A stretch of DNA of 64,000 nt from Sorex araneus (taxonomy: Eukaryota > Chordata > Mammalia > Eulipotyphla > Soricidae), in assembly GCF_027595985.1 (NCBI RefSeq), contig NC_073303.1:21751102-21815101 (forward strand), given 5' to 3'. Below the pieces are notes generated by a model, which made no database searches, was not told where the DNA came from, and saw only the letters and a program-made list of their open reading frames with translations. The first letter of the stretch is position 1, and each line of letters opens with the position of its first letter. Below are positions 21,690 through 33,220 of the stretch, one piece after another. The translations under genes were made by a program, and so were the position numbers.

Positions 21690-22035
21690 AGATAAAAAAG
21701 CATGCTAAGAATATTCACAATAGCTAGAATCTGGAAATAATCTGAGTGCCTGAGAACAGGTGACTGGTTAAAGAAACTGTGGTACATCTACACAGTGGAA
21801 TACTATGCAGCCGGCAGAAAAAAATATGAAGTTGTGAAATTCACTTAGAAGAAAAGTGCTTTCGATAGAGGAAGGTTGGAGGTGGGGGTGGAGGGTGATG
21901 GGGGAGAAACTGGGAACACTGGTGCTGGGAAATATACACTGGTAGAGGGATAGGACTGTATGACTGAAACCCAATCATGAAGAGCTCTGTAACTGTATAT
22001 CACGGTGATTCAGTTAAAAAAATTTTTTTAAAACA
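21690..22035 (+). repeat. L1 3' end with internal deletion
   Basis: Begins in ORF2 end sequence (ATTCACAATAGCTAGAATCT, GACTGGTTAAAGAAACTGTG), jumps to the 3' UTR tail (GGTGCTGGGAAATATACACT) and ends TATATCACGGTGATTCAGTT plus A-rich sequence. Confidence 0.88.
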
Positions 22036-22166
22036 TGCTTAGTGTGTGATAGGGTGTGGTAATTCTTATGACTCTATATTCCTTTGTAACATTGAATATT
22101 TAATCAGAATGAAGAAATTATTTTTGCACCCATAAGCATGTTATTTAAAGCTATCTATATTCAGGA

Positions 22167-22409
22167 CTGGAGCAATAGCATAGAGGGTAGAGTGTTAGCC
22201 TTGCAACGTGGCCGACCTGGGTTTGACTCCTCCATCCCTTTCAGAGAGCCTGGCAAGCTACCGAGAGTATCCCGCCCGCACAGCAAAGCCTGGCAAGCTC
22301 CCCGTGGTGTATTCGATATGCCAAAAACAGTAACAACAAGTCTCGCAATGGAGACATTACTGGTGCCTGCTTGAGCAAATCGATGAACAATGGGATGACA
22401 GTGACAGTG
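22167..22409 (+). repeat. Type B SINE, full length
   Basis: Complete copy with a 10-bp TSD ATATTCAGGA at 22157-22166 and 22410-22419. The tail is GACAGTGACAGTG. Confidence 0.96.
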
Positions 22410-22419
22410 ATATTCAGGA

Positions 22420-22592
22420 TGAGAGAGACAGAGAGTACAGGGTTAAGGCGCGTGTCATACACGCAACAGATCCCAGACCACATATGGTGTCCTGAGCACT
22501 CCCAGGGGGCACTTCTGAGCACAGAATCAGCCCCTACACATCACTGGGTATGGCCAAAACAAACAAACAAACAAACAAACAAACAAACAAGC
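22420..22592 (+). repeat. Old type A SINE with (CAAA)n tail
   Basis: Diverged body (CCACATATGGTGTCCTGAGC, ACATCACTGGGTATGGCC), then about eight CAAA units. Confidence 0.75.
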
Positions 22593-23702
22593 AAAAGTCT
22601 ATCTATGATCTTTTGTAGGGGGGCACAGCTAAGGGGCCAAATGGGATCAAACCAGGTATTAACTCCAACCCTCTGAACTACCTTCCAGGCTAATATCATT
22701 ATTCTTTAGAAAATACTAGTATTACTTGAGATTGCCTATGATTTCAGATTCTCCCTGTCTTCGGTGAAGACGTATCTTTAGAAATTGTTGAATTTTCTGA
22801 CCTGGGAAGGATGAGCTTTTTAAAGTTATATAATGAACACTAGGACAAGTGAGTAGAATTCTCAGACGAGGCCCAGACTAAAGGACATAATTGAAGAAGT
22901 GACAGGTAAGTGTCCCTGGGTCACAAAAGAATCTTGTTAGATTCATGAGTATTAGTTTCTGTAGTCTCCTCGTGTTTGACCATGAGATGAGTGAGTCTTC
23001 TCAATTTTTTTTTAATGAAAGCACCCGTCCTTTTGCATATTGTAGATGCAAGGTTTTGGCTTTGCTTTGTTTTGTTTTGTTTTTCAGACATCTAAAAGTA
23101 GCAGAGGACCCTACCAAGTGCTTCTAACTAGAGAAGAGCATCTCGGCAGAGTCTTGGGGCAGGGCGCCAGATTAGCTGGGACAGATGTATGAGAAGTTCA
23201 TCCTGCTTGAGCAGGAAGTGACAGGCAGGGAGAAAGCAGAGAAGATGCAAGGGGGAAGGTAAGCAGGCGACAACAGGGACAGGAGGGACAATGCCTGTGG
23301 ACCTGAGGGCTTTCTATCCCTGCTGTGAGGACCATCAGCATTTTGAGTGGGAGTATTTTTGATTTGCCACTTAGACTGATCATGAGATAGAAAGGGAGTG
23401 GCCAAGATTGGAGACAGAGAGACAGATTTAGAGTTTTATTTTGCAACAAACTTCGCCTAGGTGATGGATGAGGGTGGCGGAATAAGGACTGTAGTCATAG
23501 AGCGAAAGAAATATGCAGGCACGGGAATGATTCAAGGACCAGAGCAATAAGTTTAGGGGCTGACTTAATCCGGTCTGGTGAGCGAAGGATGCCAGATAGG
23601 CTTCTCAGGATGGATACTGTTGACAAACAACAAAGACAACACCATTTAAAGAGAAAATGCGTGCCTTGCTTTGACTTTGCTATCTTGTTTCTCTTTTGTT
23701 GT
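22593..23702. other. Unique sequence
   Basis: A SINE scrap may lie at 22615-22690. Otherwise nothing recognised in 1.1 kb. Confidence 0.45.
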
Positions 23703-23712
23703 AAGAAAGCTA

Positions 23713-24069
23713 TAATCTCCCATTCTGTTACTTTATATTCCACAAATAAGTGCAATCTTTCTATGTCTACCCCTCTCTTTCTGGCTCATTTCACTTAACA
23801 TGACACTTTCCGTGTTGATCCACATATATCCACAACATCCAAAAGGAGAGAGAAAGCAAAGGGGAATGCCATGCCAAGGAAGCGGGGTGGGGTGGGGGAG
23901 GACGGGGTGGGGGTGGTGGAGGGATGCTGGGACCATTGGTGGTGGAAAATGGACACTGGTGGAGGGATGGACACTCGACCACTGTATGACTGAAATGTAA
24001 GCACAAAAGTTTGTAAGTCTGTAACTGTACCTCACGGTGATTCACTAGTAAAAAAATTTTTTAAAAAGA
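23713..24069 (+). repeat. L1 3' end with 5' inversion (twin priming)
   Basis: 23713-23838 is L1 3' sequence in reverse (contains the complement of AAGTGAAATGAGCCAGAAAG). 23839-24069 is the forward tail, ending CTCACGGTGATTCACTAG plus A-rich sequence. A perfect 10-bp TSD AAGAAAGCTA (23703-23712 and 24070-24079) encloses both parts, so they are one insertion. Confidence 0.93.
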
Positions 24070-24079
24070 AAGAAAGCTA

Positions 24080-24418
24080 CAGTGTTTGCTTGTGAGCCTG
24101 TTCCCTTTGAAATATTTATAAAACAACCAAGTAGAGACATTCAGGCTGTTGTATACACAGGCCAATGTTCTGGGAAGCACTGTGTGCTAGCACCATAGAA
24201 GTTGCAAGTTATAAGCAAGCAAGTGAGAGAGAAGGGCTGGCTTCACTCCATGCTGGAGCATGTGAGGTCGAACACGAAGCCCTTGGAGAGGGCAGGTCTG
24301 AAGCAAGGGAGTCAACCTAGGCTTTCTGGCTTGCACGACTTGGGGAAGATGATCTAATGGTTCAAACCACACATTTTTAGTGTCAGAGGAGAAGACACAT
24401 TCAATTTATCTCAAAAGA
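24080..24418. other. Unique sequence
   Basis: Nothing recognised. Confidence 0.4.
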
Positions 24419-24430
24419 AGTAGGGCTTGT

Positions 24431-24614
24431 GGGGGCCGGAGCGATAGCACAGCAGGGAGGGTGTTTGCCTTGCATGCAGCTGACCCATGTTCAATCCCTG
24501 TCATTCCATATGGTCTCCCAATCACCACCAGGAGTAATTCCTGAGTGCAGAGGCAGGAGTAACCCCTGAGCATCGGCTGGGTATGACCCAAAAAGCAAAA
24601 AAAAAAAAAAAAAG
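24431..24614 (+). repeat. Type A SINE with TSD
   Basis: Full copy with a 16-nt A tail and a 12-bp TSD AGTAGGGYTTGT at 24419-24430 and 24615-24626. Confidence 0.95.
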
Positions 24615-24626
24615 AGTAGGGTTTGT

Positions 24627-25264
24627 TGCAAAGGCTGGGCATACTAGAACTAGATCTGGAGATGTCAGAAAATCAGGATCTCTATCTCTCTCCAACCGTG
24701 GCTCACTCTGCACATCCTCTTGATTGTCTCTCAGATTTATTACCTCTTTTCTAAGATGAACTAGGTGGAGGTTTCGAAAGTCCATAAACACCCTGAATTC
24801 AGAGCACACGTCTCTGGAGTTCATTGCTCCCAGGAGAGCCTCTGAGTGATCTAAATGCAAAGGCAGCTCTTGAACAGCTCCTCATCTCTCCCATTGGAGA
24901 CAGGCAGACCGACCCTTGGCCCCCAACTCCACCTCAGATATCCTTCCATTCCCAAGAAGATAGCAATTCTTTCCTTTTCCTTAGTTCAGACTTAAAGATT
25001 AGAGAATATGGTTGACCGGATTCTGCTCCTGAGTCAGGCTGACAAAGGGGAGGAAAACAGGATATGCTGCAAGCTGCAAGTTGGCCTAAGAAGGAGCACA
25101 GGTAAAGGAGTTTCCCTTAGAAGAAATATGATGTGGACAAGATGGAATATATCATTGGCCCAGGCAGCACAGTGATTGTCATTAAGGAGGGCAAATTTCT
25201 GCATTGGGCTTAGTGATTCAGATTATAGCTGACTGGGACGAAGAATATCTCCCCAAAATGAAAC
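24627..25264. other. Unique sequence
   Basis: Nothing recognised. Confidence 0.4.
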
Positions 25265-25400
25265 GATCCATTCCCAAGAGGCAGCACAGGGATTATGTGC
25301 TTGCTTTGCATGCAGCTGCCTCTGGTTTAATCATTAACCAAAGCCCCAAATACTCTCAGGAGTAAAACTCCTGAACCCTGCCAGATGCAACCCCCCAATA
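25265..25400 (+). repeat. Old type A SINE
   Basis: GAGGCAGCACAGGGATTATG, CTTGCTTTGCATGCAGCTGC, then CTCTCAGGAGTAAAACTCC. Confidence 0.6.
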
Positions 25401-25703
25401 GACCAAAATGTGGATTGATAAACTGATATTAAGCTGGAAACAAATCTCCAGTGGAGTCCTACAGAAATGCTTTTTGTTTCTTATCCTTTTAGTACTTTTG
25501 TGAAGAAGTGCAGAGTGAACATGGATATCAAACTTGTAGCAAACAGAAAACTGAAGATAACTTACCATGTATTGAAAGCCAGACCCTCAGACTCAAAAAA
25601 TTCTTGGAAAGTTAGCAGAAAAGCCAATTCAACAAAGATTAAATTCGAGAGAGGAGATGAGACAAAACAAAACAAAACAATAAACCCTGTATTAGAATTA
25701 TTA

Positions 25704-25889
25704 TTATTACTATTATTATTGCTTTTCGGGTCACACGTGGCGATGCAGAGGAGTCACTCCTGGCTCTTCACTCAGGAATTACCCCTGGCTGTGCTCAGGG
25801 GACCATATGGGATAACAGGAATCGAACCCGGGTAGGCCATGTGCAAGGCAAAGGCCCTACTCACTGTGCTATCACTACAGCCCCTGTAG
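25704..25889 (-). repeat. Type A SINE with TSD
   Basis: Reversed copy with a 12-bp TSD TTAGAATTATTA at 25692-25703 and 25890-25901. An ATT-rich run replaces a simple T tail. Confidence 0.94.
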
Positions 25890-26011
25890 TTAGAATTATT
25901 AGCATCAGTCACACAACTTCAACACCAGAAAAAAAATGGTTTTGCTGCATTCATGTATAGGAAAGTATCTGAAGCTCTACTTCCTTGGTGACATCAAGAA
26001 TAAGAGTACTG

Positions 26012-26052
26012 AGGCTCGAGCGATTGCCAGGTGTGACCAAAAAGAAAAAAAA
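26012..26052 (+). repeat. 41-bp minimal SINE with intact TSD
   Basis: Only the first bases of the head (GGCTCGAGCGAT) and the last bases of the body (TGCCAGGTGTGACCAAAAAG) with an A tail remain. A perfect 16-bp TSD AAGAATAAGAGTACTG (25996-26011 and 26053-26068) shows it is one insertion. Confidence 0.93.
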
Positions 26053-26224
26053 AAGAATAAGAGTACTGCTAAAAAGAATAAGAAAAAAAAAGAGAGAAAC
26101 CTAATATTCCCAAAACTAGGAATTCTTGAGTCCTACAGCGGCCTGTTCGCCGTGAGCCAGACAGTGTCTGTGCCAGGGGCCTACTAGCTAGGGGCACCTT
26201 TGTTCTGTTCTAAGACTTTGGTTA

Positions 26225-26391
26225 TTTATTTATTAATTTATTATTTGGGGGGTGGGAGGGTCACACCTAGCTGTGCTGGGGGGGGTGCTCCTGGCAGTGC
26301 TCCAGGGACCATTTGCAGTTCCAGGTTTTGAACCACATCATCAGCTGCAAGGCAAGTGCTGTACCACTAGGCTGTATCTCTGGCCCCTGGA
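26225..26391 (-). repeat. Old type A SINE
   Basis: Reversed, with GGTCACACCTAGCTGTGCTG, GACCATTTGCAGTTCCAGG, and GGCTGTATCTCTGGCCCC at the head. Confidence 0.78.
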
Positions 26392-27644
26392 CCTTTGCAT
26401 TTTTAGAAATTTCATCTCTCATCAAAACTGAAAAGAAGTCATGGATATTTTCCCAGAAACTGCTGCCCCTCCACATCCGAAGTTCCCCACTATTCACATC
26501 TACCACCCCACGGTCCATCTATTATGACTGACAGATGCCCCGGGAGGAAGTGCACAGCTAAGGGTCGGGTCACTGGGCGCCACACGTTCTGCGAGATTCT
26601 GGGGCCACATGTTGAACAGACAATACAGATAAAAGATAATACAGCCCACGCTCCGGGGACCCTCTGGCTCTGATTCCTCCTACGCAGCGGGGAACCTTTG
26701 ACTTCCTCTTCCTCCTGTGTAGCCCCCGCTCTTGCTCACCCCACACTCACTGTTCATCCTAGTCCCTGGCCGGTGACCGCTGGCCCCGGCTGGGTCTAGT
26801 ATTGGATCTCTACTTTCCTCAGAGAGCGCGTGAATCCCAGACACAGCTCTCACCCTCCGGGCCCTGCGGTTACTGTCCTCTTGACTCCAGAACCAGCCCA
26901 CTGCACGTGGAGGGACCATTCAGGACAGAGAGAAGTCTCTTCTTCGAAATGGCCCAGCAGAAAAAGTTGAGGTCCAGAGTCAGTCGCTGAGTCAGTGACC
27001 AGAGACCAGGGTCTCTATGTGACCCTCAAGTCATGCGTTGGGCCAGTCTCCCCATTCTTCTCTAAGCTACAAAGTTGCAGAGATCAGGGCTTGGATGGCC
27101 TGACGCCTTGGATGTTCCCTGGCATCACTCAAGTTTCAGCTCCATCTCCTCTGCCCCCAAGACTGCACCATCTAACCCCCCTACTTCCCAGTTGTCCCTC
27201 ACACAGACTCCACTTGGTACTGACATTTTCCCTTCCCTTTGAGCCTGGATCCCACCTGAGCTACGGCCTTCGTTCCAATCTTCTGAAGACAGCTGGGTTT
27301 TGCATAGAGTTTGTAGAGGCTGGTGTTTGGGCACCTGATGTCGGGGCTTACCCCACAAGCTTGCCACCTAGCCCACACAACATCTGGGGCATCACGTGCC
27401 TCAGTCTGTCCTGTGTGCCCTACATAAACCTGTTTGGTGGTGAGGGGGAGGGGGGAGTGCCAGGCCAGACAGAGCCTGATGAAATGCCCCAAGCTGCCAG
27501 GTTGGTGCAGAAGGGAGAAAGGAAAAAAAAGCAGTGTGGGATCTGCACTTCTGCAAGGGCAGCAGGAGGTATTAATCTTTCAAGGTGGGGAGAGACATTT
27601 GTTGAGCGGGAGCTGGGAAAGCCATAGGAAGCAGCGTGATTGGA
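26392..27644. other. Unique, relatively GC-rich sequence with a 210-codon open frame
   Basis: The longest non-repeat open frame of the window (26995-27627, plus) lies here. Its product is rich in Pro, Leu and Ser and shows no recognisable domain, signal peptide or splice context. I treat it as chance. Confidence 0.4.
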
Positions 27645-27790
27645 AAGACCTGGGCTGAGACCTACTACAGCTGGGATGGGGGCAACCTTGGTTCGACCTC
27701 AGGAACTGCCAGGAGTGATCCTTGAATGCAAAGTGAGGAATAAGTCCTAAGTACTGGCAGGTGTGGCCCCAAAACAAAAGAAAAAGAAAA
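27645..27790 (+). repeat. Old type A SINE
   Basis: CTTGGTTCGACCTCAGGAAC, GCCAGGAGTGATCCTTGAAT, GGCAGGTGTGGCCCCAAAAC, A-rich end. Confidence 0.7.
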
Positions 27791-28084
27791 AAAGCCCCAA
27801 AACATTGGAAAAACCAGCTTCATTATCCAGCAGAGCTCTGTCGGGTGAGGGGAGGCGGGGCGGGGGGAGACTCAGGCCAACCGTCCTGGGCTCCTGAGAT
27901 CAAAACCAAGGGACCAGAGTGCCAGCTCTGAGCGTGGCTCTAGCCAAGGGGGCCCAGGAAGGAGGCCCCTGGGCAGAAAGCAAGACTCTGTAATTAAGAT
28001 CCCCCACCTCAAAGTGGCCTGGAGGCTAAGTGTCCATTTTCAGGTTAATTGATCTATTACAATACCAAAGTCAACTTCATTTTT

Positions 28085-28272
28085 TTTTCCTTTTTCTTCT
28101 TTTTTTTTGGGGGGGGGTCACGCCCGGCAATGCACAGGAGTTACTCCTGGATCATGCACTCAGAAATTACTCCAGGTGGTGCTCGGGGGACCATATGGGT
28201 CACTGGGAATTGAACCCGGGTCCACCACATGCAAGGCAAACGCCTTCCCCACTGTGCTATCCCTCCAGCCCC
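28085..28272 (-). repeat. Type A SINE with TSD
   Basis: Full reversed copy with a 14-bp TSD TCAACTTCATTTTT at 28071-28084 and 28273-28286. Confidence 0.96.
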
Positions 28273-28286
28273 TCAACTTCATTTTT

Positions 28287-29220
28287 CGACTTGAAAGAGT
28301 TTTCCATTTCTGGCCCAAACAAAAGATTTCACCCAGGCTTTTTTTTTTTTTTAAACCCAGGGCAGCATCTGTGAACCCAGAGCCTGAACCTGCCTGAGGG
28401 TGTGAACCCCACAAAAGAGGCTAAGGAGTCCCCAGCAGGCTTTAATCAGGCGACGGGGCGCCGACTCTCTTCCTTTCCAAAAGAATCGGGGTTCTGAGCT
28501 CTGGCCCACAGTTGGCAGGGAATCGCTCCCTGGCTGCCGCCAGCAGTGACCACACGTAACTCCCAGAGCAGCAATGCTGGGGGAGCCCTCACACGCCCAA
28601 CAGCACTTACATACATTGAGTCGTAATGCGTTGCAGACATCTGCGGCTTGCGTGCACTTAAATTAAAATTACAGCCCCCTCTTGGAAAGCTCCATCTGTC
28701 TTAAGGGCCCTCAACTATTTTAATTGGCCCAATAACATCTGTCCCTGAGTCTTATAGCGTTGGCAGCCAAGTCGCAGAGGGGACCCAGGTAATCTGCATC
28801 CTCCTGGGGCCGGAGGTTGATGCCATTCATACCTCGCCAAGTAGCGATTTCCCCAGCTCTTCTCCAACACAGAGCCCTGCTTGCCTCTTTCTCAGACCCT
28901 CTTTGCCAACCCACTATCCACATCGTCAGGCAGTTCATTAAAAAGGCTATTAAAATGGGAAACAAAAAAAAAAAGGAATGAAAGAAAGAAAGAATTTGGG
29001 CATATGACCAAGGTTTTACTTTGACCTTAAAACCAATGTACATTAATTTCCCATTTTTTTTTTCCTGAGCCCAAGCAGGCCTGATTTTCCCTGACCCCAG
29101 CCAACTGAGAAAGGAAAAGAAGTCTTCCCGAGCCTGGTAAGATGTGTGATTAATCACAGATGGTCCTGGGCTGGGAGGTCATCTGAGGATTCATTCATTC
29201 CACTCCTTTCATGGAACTGA
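28287..29220. other. Unique sequence, candidate conserved noncoding
   Basis: No repeat seen between 28350 and 28950. The part from 28600 to 28940 (CGTAATGCGTTGCAGACATC, ACTATTTTAATTGGCCCAAT) is low in simple sequence and looks constrained; this is impression only. Confidence 0.3.
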
Positions 29221-29224
29221 AAAT

Positions 29225-29300
29225 GATGTCAAGTTGTTATCATTGTACAGATGAGAAAAAACGACATTATCAAGCTCAAGCCCGGGGAAGGGAGACTCTC
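29225..29300 (+). repeat. MIR fragment
   Basis: TTATCATTGTACAGATGAGA matches the MIR core. Confidence 0.55.
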
Positions 29301-29381
29301 AGGGGTACCCAGAGAAAGAATTTCGGTGATGAACAGCTCCATGTCTGGGGCCCCTATAGACCCAGAAATTGGAAGTCCAAA

Positions 29382-30025
<644 letters not shown>

Positions 30026-30296
30026 CATATGATATGCATGGAACTAGAGGGTCCCAATGTGAAGGGGAGTAAGTCCGAAGGACACGGATAGACGCAGAAT
30101 GATCTCTCATATGTGGGGCTTAAAGACGTCAGCAAGGCAGCATCGAAGGGCCAAAGGCAACACAATAGGAGCACTGATCCACACATTGGCGTTTGGGAGG
30201 GCTTGGGAGGGTTTGGGGGGGAAGGGGGTTGGGTTGGTGGGAGAGGGAGGGGCACACTAGGATGGGTATGGGGGTTGGAATGATATGCACGAGAAA
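30026..30296 (+). repeat. L1 3' end, older
   Basis: GCATGGAACTAGAGGGTCCC, then GACGCAGAATGATCTCTCAT, then ATGTGGGGCTTAAAGACG follow the L1 ORF2/3' UTR boundary; a G-rich stretch follows. Confidence 0.7.
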
Positions 30297-30299
30297 AAG

Positions 30300-30456
30300 A
30301 TTTTTTGCTTGTTTGGGGACCACACCTGGCAGAGCTAAGGGTTTACTCCTGGCTCTGTATTTGGGAACTACTCCTGGCAGTGCTTAGGGGGACCATACAG
30401 GATGCCAGAAATCGAACTGCCCGCGCCCTACCCACTGTACTATTACTCCAGCCCCT
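30300..30456 (-). repeat. Type A SINE, diverged
   Basis: Reversed, head end GTACTATTACTCCAGCCCC; part of the head is deleted. Confidence 0.85.
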
Positions 30457-30485
30457 CAGTTAAAAAATGTTTTAAAAAATACAAG

Positions 30486-30655
30486 TAGGGGCTGGAGAGA
30501 TTGCGCCTAGCAGGGAGGGTGCTTGCCTTGCACGTGGCCTACAGGGGTTCAATTCCTGGCACCCCAAGTGTTTCCTGAGCCCGCCAGGAGTCATCCCTGA
30601 GCACTGAACCAGGAGCAAGGTCTATGCACAGCCAGGTGTGTCCCAAAACCAAAAT
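30486..30655 (+). repeat. Type A SINE, diverged
   Basis: Forward copy 30 bp from the reversed one: GGGGCTGGAGAGATTGCGCC, GGGGTTCAATTCCTGGCACC, A-rich end. Confidence 0.85.
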
Positions 30656-31084
30656 ATTTTTTTAAAAATGAAAAAGAAAAAACTAGCAAAATTACATAAA
30701 TAAGTGCGCTGCCAGGTGCCCGCGGAGTCTGTGGCAAAGGAAATCTGCAGACACATCAATTGCTGTCATTCAGATGCCTTCTGTCAGTATTCTCATATTT
30801 ATTTTCTCCTTGTGCTTTTATTTATTTGGGGCAGAGGTATGGACTTGAAATATTTTTAAAACATGCATCACATCAGAACATGTCCTGGCCTGCACTGGAA
30901 GGAAGAGTTAAGTCACCCCAGGAGAGGAATTTGGGGCGTCAACCAAGTGGACATTATTCAAACCCAGCTCAAGGGCTTGGGAGAGAGCTCAAAGACCTGT
31001 CTTGTTCCCACAGGGCCCTGGGTTTTAACCCATTTTCACGGGGGCCCCCCCAACCACTGCTGGGGAGGCCTCCCACACAACTGG
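30656..31084. other. Unclassified sequence
   Basis: 31000-31080 has faint SINE-like words. Nothing else. Confidence 0.4.
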
Positions 31085-31159
31085 ACAAAGAGAAGAGAGG
31101 GAGAGAGAGAGAGAAGGAGAGAGAGAGAGAGACAAGAGAAGAGAGGGAGAGAGAGAGGG

Positions 31160-31197
<38 letters not shown>

Positions 31198-31347
31198 AGA
31201 GAAGAGAGGGAGAGAGAGAGGAGGGAGAGAGAGAGAGAGACAAGAGAAGAGAGGGAGAGAGAGTGGGAGAGAGAGAGTTGGAGAGAGAGAAGAGAGGGAT
31301 AGAGAGAGGGAGAGAGAGAGGAGAGAGAGAGGAGAGAGAGAGAGAGA
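31085..31347. repeat. (GA)n-rich array
   Basis: Imperfect GA repeats with an AGACAAGAGAAGAGAGGGAG unit recurring three times (near 31130, 31194 and 31238). Confidence 0.97.
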
Positions 31348-31835
31348 ATTCCTAGACAAGTAGTACCTGGATCTGACTGAAGGTTTCTGCTAATTAGAGG
31401 GGGAGATGTTCTTGATAACATTTCTGAAGTCAGCACAGTGGTAGTAGAAAGAGCCTGGGTTCCAGAAACTAAAGGAAATTTCAAGGTCAGCTCTACGAAG
31501 CATTTATTGTCAAAAGAGGATTTTCAAACTCATGCTATCAGGCACAAAAACAGCAACAAATACTCATCTGTGTGATCTAAGTGGCAAGAGCACAGGTTGC
31601 AATTTCAGGACCCGTCCACCAGGTGGCAGAGAGCGAAGCATGCTGGGGGGCAGGAGGCGGGGCTGCTCCTCCCAGGACAGGAGCTAGTCCCGACTCTGAG
31701 AGCCCAGTCAAGGGGAACTCCGTGTGAAAGGGTTTTTGTGACCCTTTGTTTTTGTTTTGTTTTGTTTCGTTTACTGCAGATGTAATTTGTTGTGTTGACT
31801 GTACTGCTTTAGAAAATCAGTATTTGAGAGGGACG
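31348..31835. other. Unclassified sequence
   Basis: Nothing recognised. Confidence 0.4.
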
Positions 31836-32199
31836 GAAAAGAAGGAAGGAAGGAAGGAAGGAAGGAAGGAAGGAAGGAAGGAAGGAAGGAAGGAAGGAAG
31901 GAAGGAAGGAAGGAAGGAAGGAAGGAAGGAAGGAAGGAAGGAAGGAAGGAAGGAAGGAAGGAAGGAAGGAAGGAAGGAAGGAAGGAGGGAGGGGGAAGGG
32001 AGGGAGGGAGGGAGGGAGGGAGGGAGGGAGGGAAGGAAGGAAGGAAGGAGGGGAAGGAGGGAAGGAAGGAAGGGAGAGAGGGAAGGAAGGAGGGAAGGAA
32101 GGGAGGGAGGGAGGAAGGGAGGGAGGAAGGAAGGAAGGAAGGAAGGAAGGAAGGAAGGAAGGAAGGAAGGAAGGAAGGAAGGAAGGAAGGAAGGAAGGC
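31836..32199. repeat. (GGAA)n polypurine tract
   Basis: About 360 bp of GGAA, with GGGA variants in the middle. Long open frames here are artefacts. Confidence 0.99.
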
Positions 32200-32257
32200 A
32201 GGCATGTTGAGGTCAAAATGTGCTGTATCACAGTTGAGCACTTTCAGTTAATGAGCT

Positions 32258-32350
32258 TCCTTTCTTCCTTCCTTCCTTTCTTCCTTCCTTCCTTCCTTCC
32301 TTCCTTCCTTCCTTCCTTCCTTCCTTCCTTCCCTCCTTCCTTCCCTCCCT
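32258..32350. repeat. (TTCC)n polypyrimidine tract
   Basis: About 90 bp of TTCC, complementary to the polypurine tract 58 bp to the left. Confidence 0.99.
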
Positions 32351-32563
32351 TCTCCACAGGTGTGGCGCCCAGGGAGTGTGGGATATCATTCACCCTCAGA
32401 GCCATGCATCCTCTGTCCGCTGTCCGTCGTTCCTACCTGTCTCTCCCGTCTCCCTACAGTGACAGTCTGTGTCTGTAAACCAAGGAGCTCTTTACCCGCC
32501 GTGTACTGTGTCCAATTCCTAGAATTGCTGTAACGAAGTTCTAGAAACTGGAAGACTCCCAGC

Positions 32564-32615
<52 letters not shown>

Positions 32616-33059
32616 CTCTCACAGTCCCTGGGGTCAGAGCCCAGACTCCCCTTGTCAGGAAAGGCCTGTGGTCCCGGTGAAGGTTTGGGAAGTGGCTCCT
32701 TTCTTGCCTCTCCCTGCCATGGGGCTGCGGGCACCCTGCACATTTCTGACACCTCACTGTTGGCCCTCACACCCCCTGCCTGGCCTGTGTCCCTGGTCTC
32801 TCCCGGGGCTGCATATCCAACTCTCCCTTTGCTAGTGGGCACAGTGAGATTTCGCGTCCACCTGTGTGGACAGTGATCACTAAGTCAAGACATCTGCAAG
32901 GACTCCCAGACGAGGTAACACAATGGGGCCTGCGAGTGAGGAAAACAGCGCCTTTGGAAGCACAGGGTTCTACCAACCTACAGCTACTTTCTTCCACGGG
33001 TGGGCCAGACTTCCGGGGCGTTCTGTGGAGAATCTGCACTGCGAGATGCTTCTCTGTTT
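32351..33059. other. Unclassified sequence with (AC)n
   Basis: An AC microsatellite is at 32563-32612. Nothing else recognised. Confidence 0.5.
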
Positions 33060-33217
33060 CCTTTTGGGTCACACCCGGCAATGCTCAGGGGTGACTCCTG
33101 GCTCTGCACTCAGAAATTACTCCTGGTGGTGCTCAGGGGACCATATGGGATGTTGGGAATCAAACCCGGGTTGGCCGCGTGCAAGGCCAACGCCCTACCC
33201 ACTGTGCTATCAGCCCC
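33060..33217 (-). repeat. Type A SINE
   Basis: Reversed near-consensus copy; the head lacks a few bases (TGCTATCAGCCCC). Confidence 0.93.
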
Positions 33218-33220
33218 TAT

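Noticed and set aside
31746-32241. ORFs of 140-156 codons of KEGR or FLPS repeats
   Set aside because: Translation of the GGAA microsatellite.
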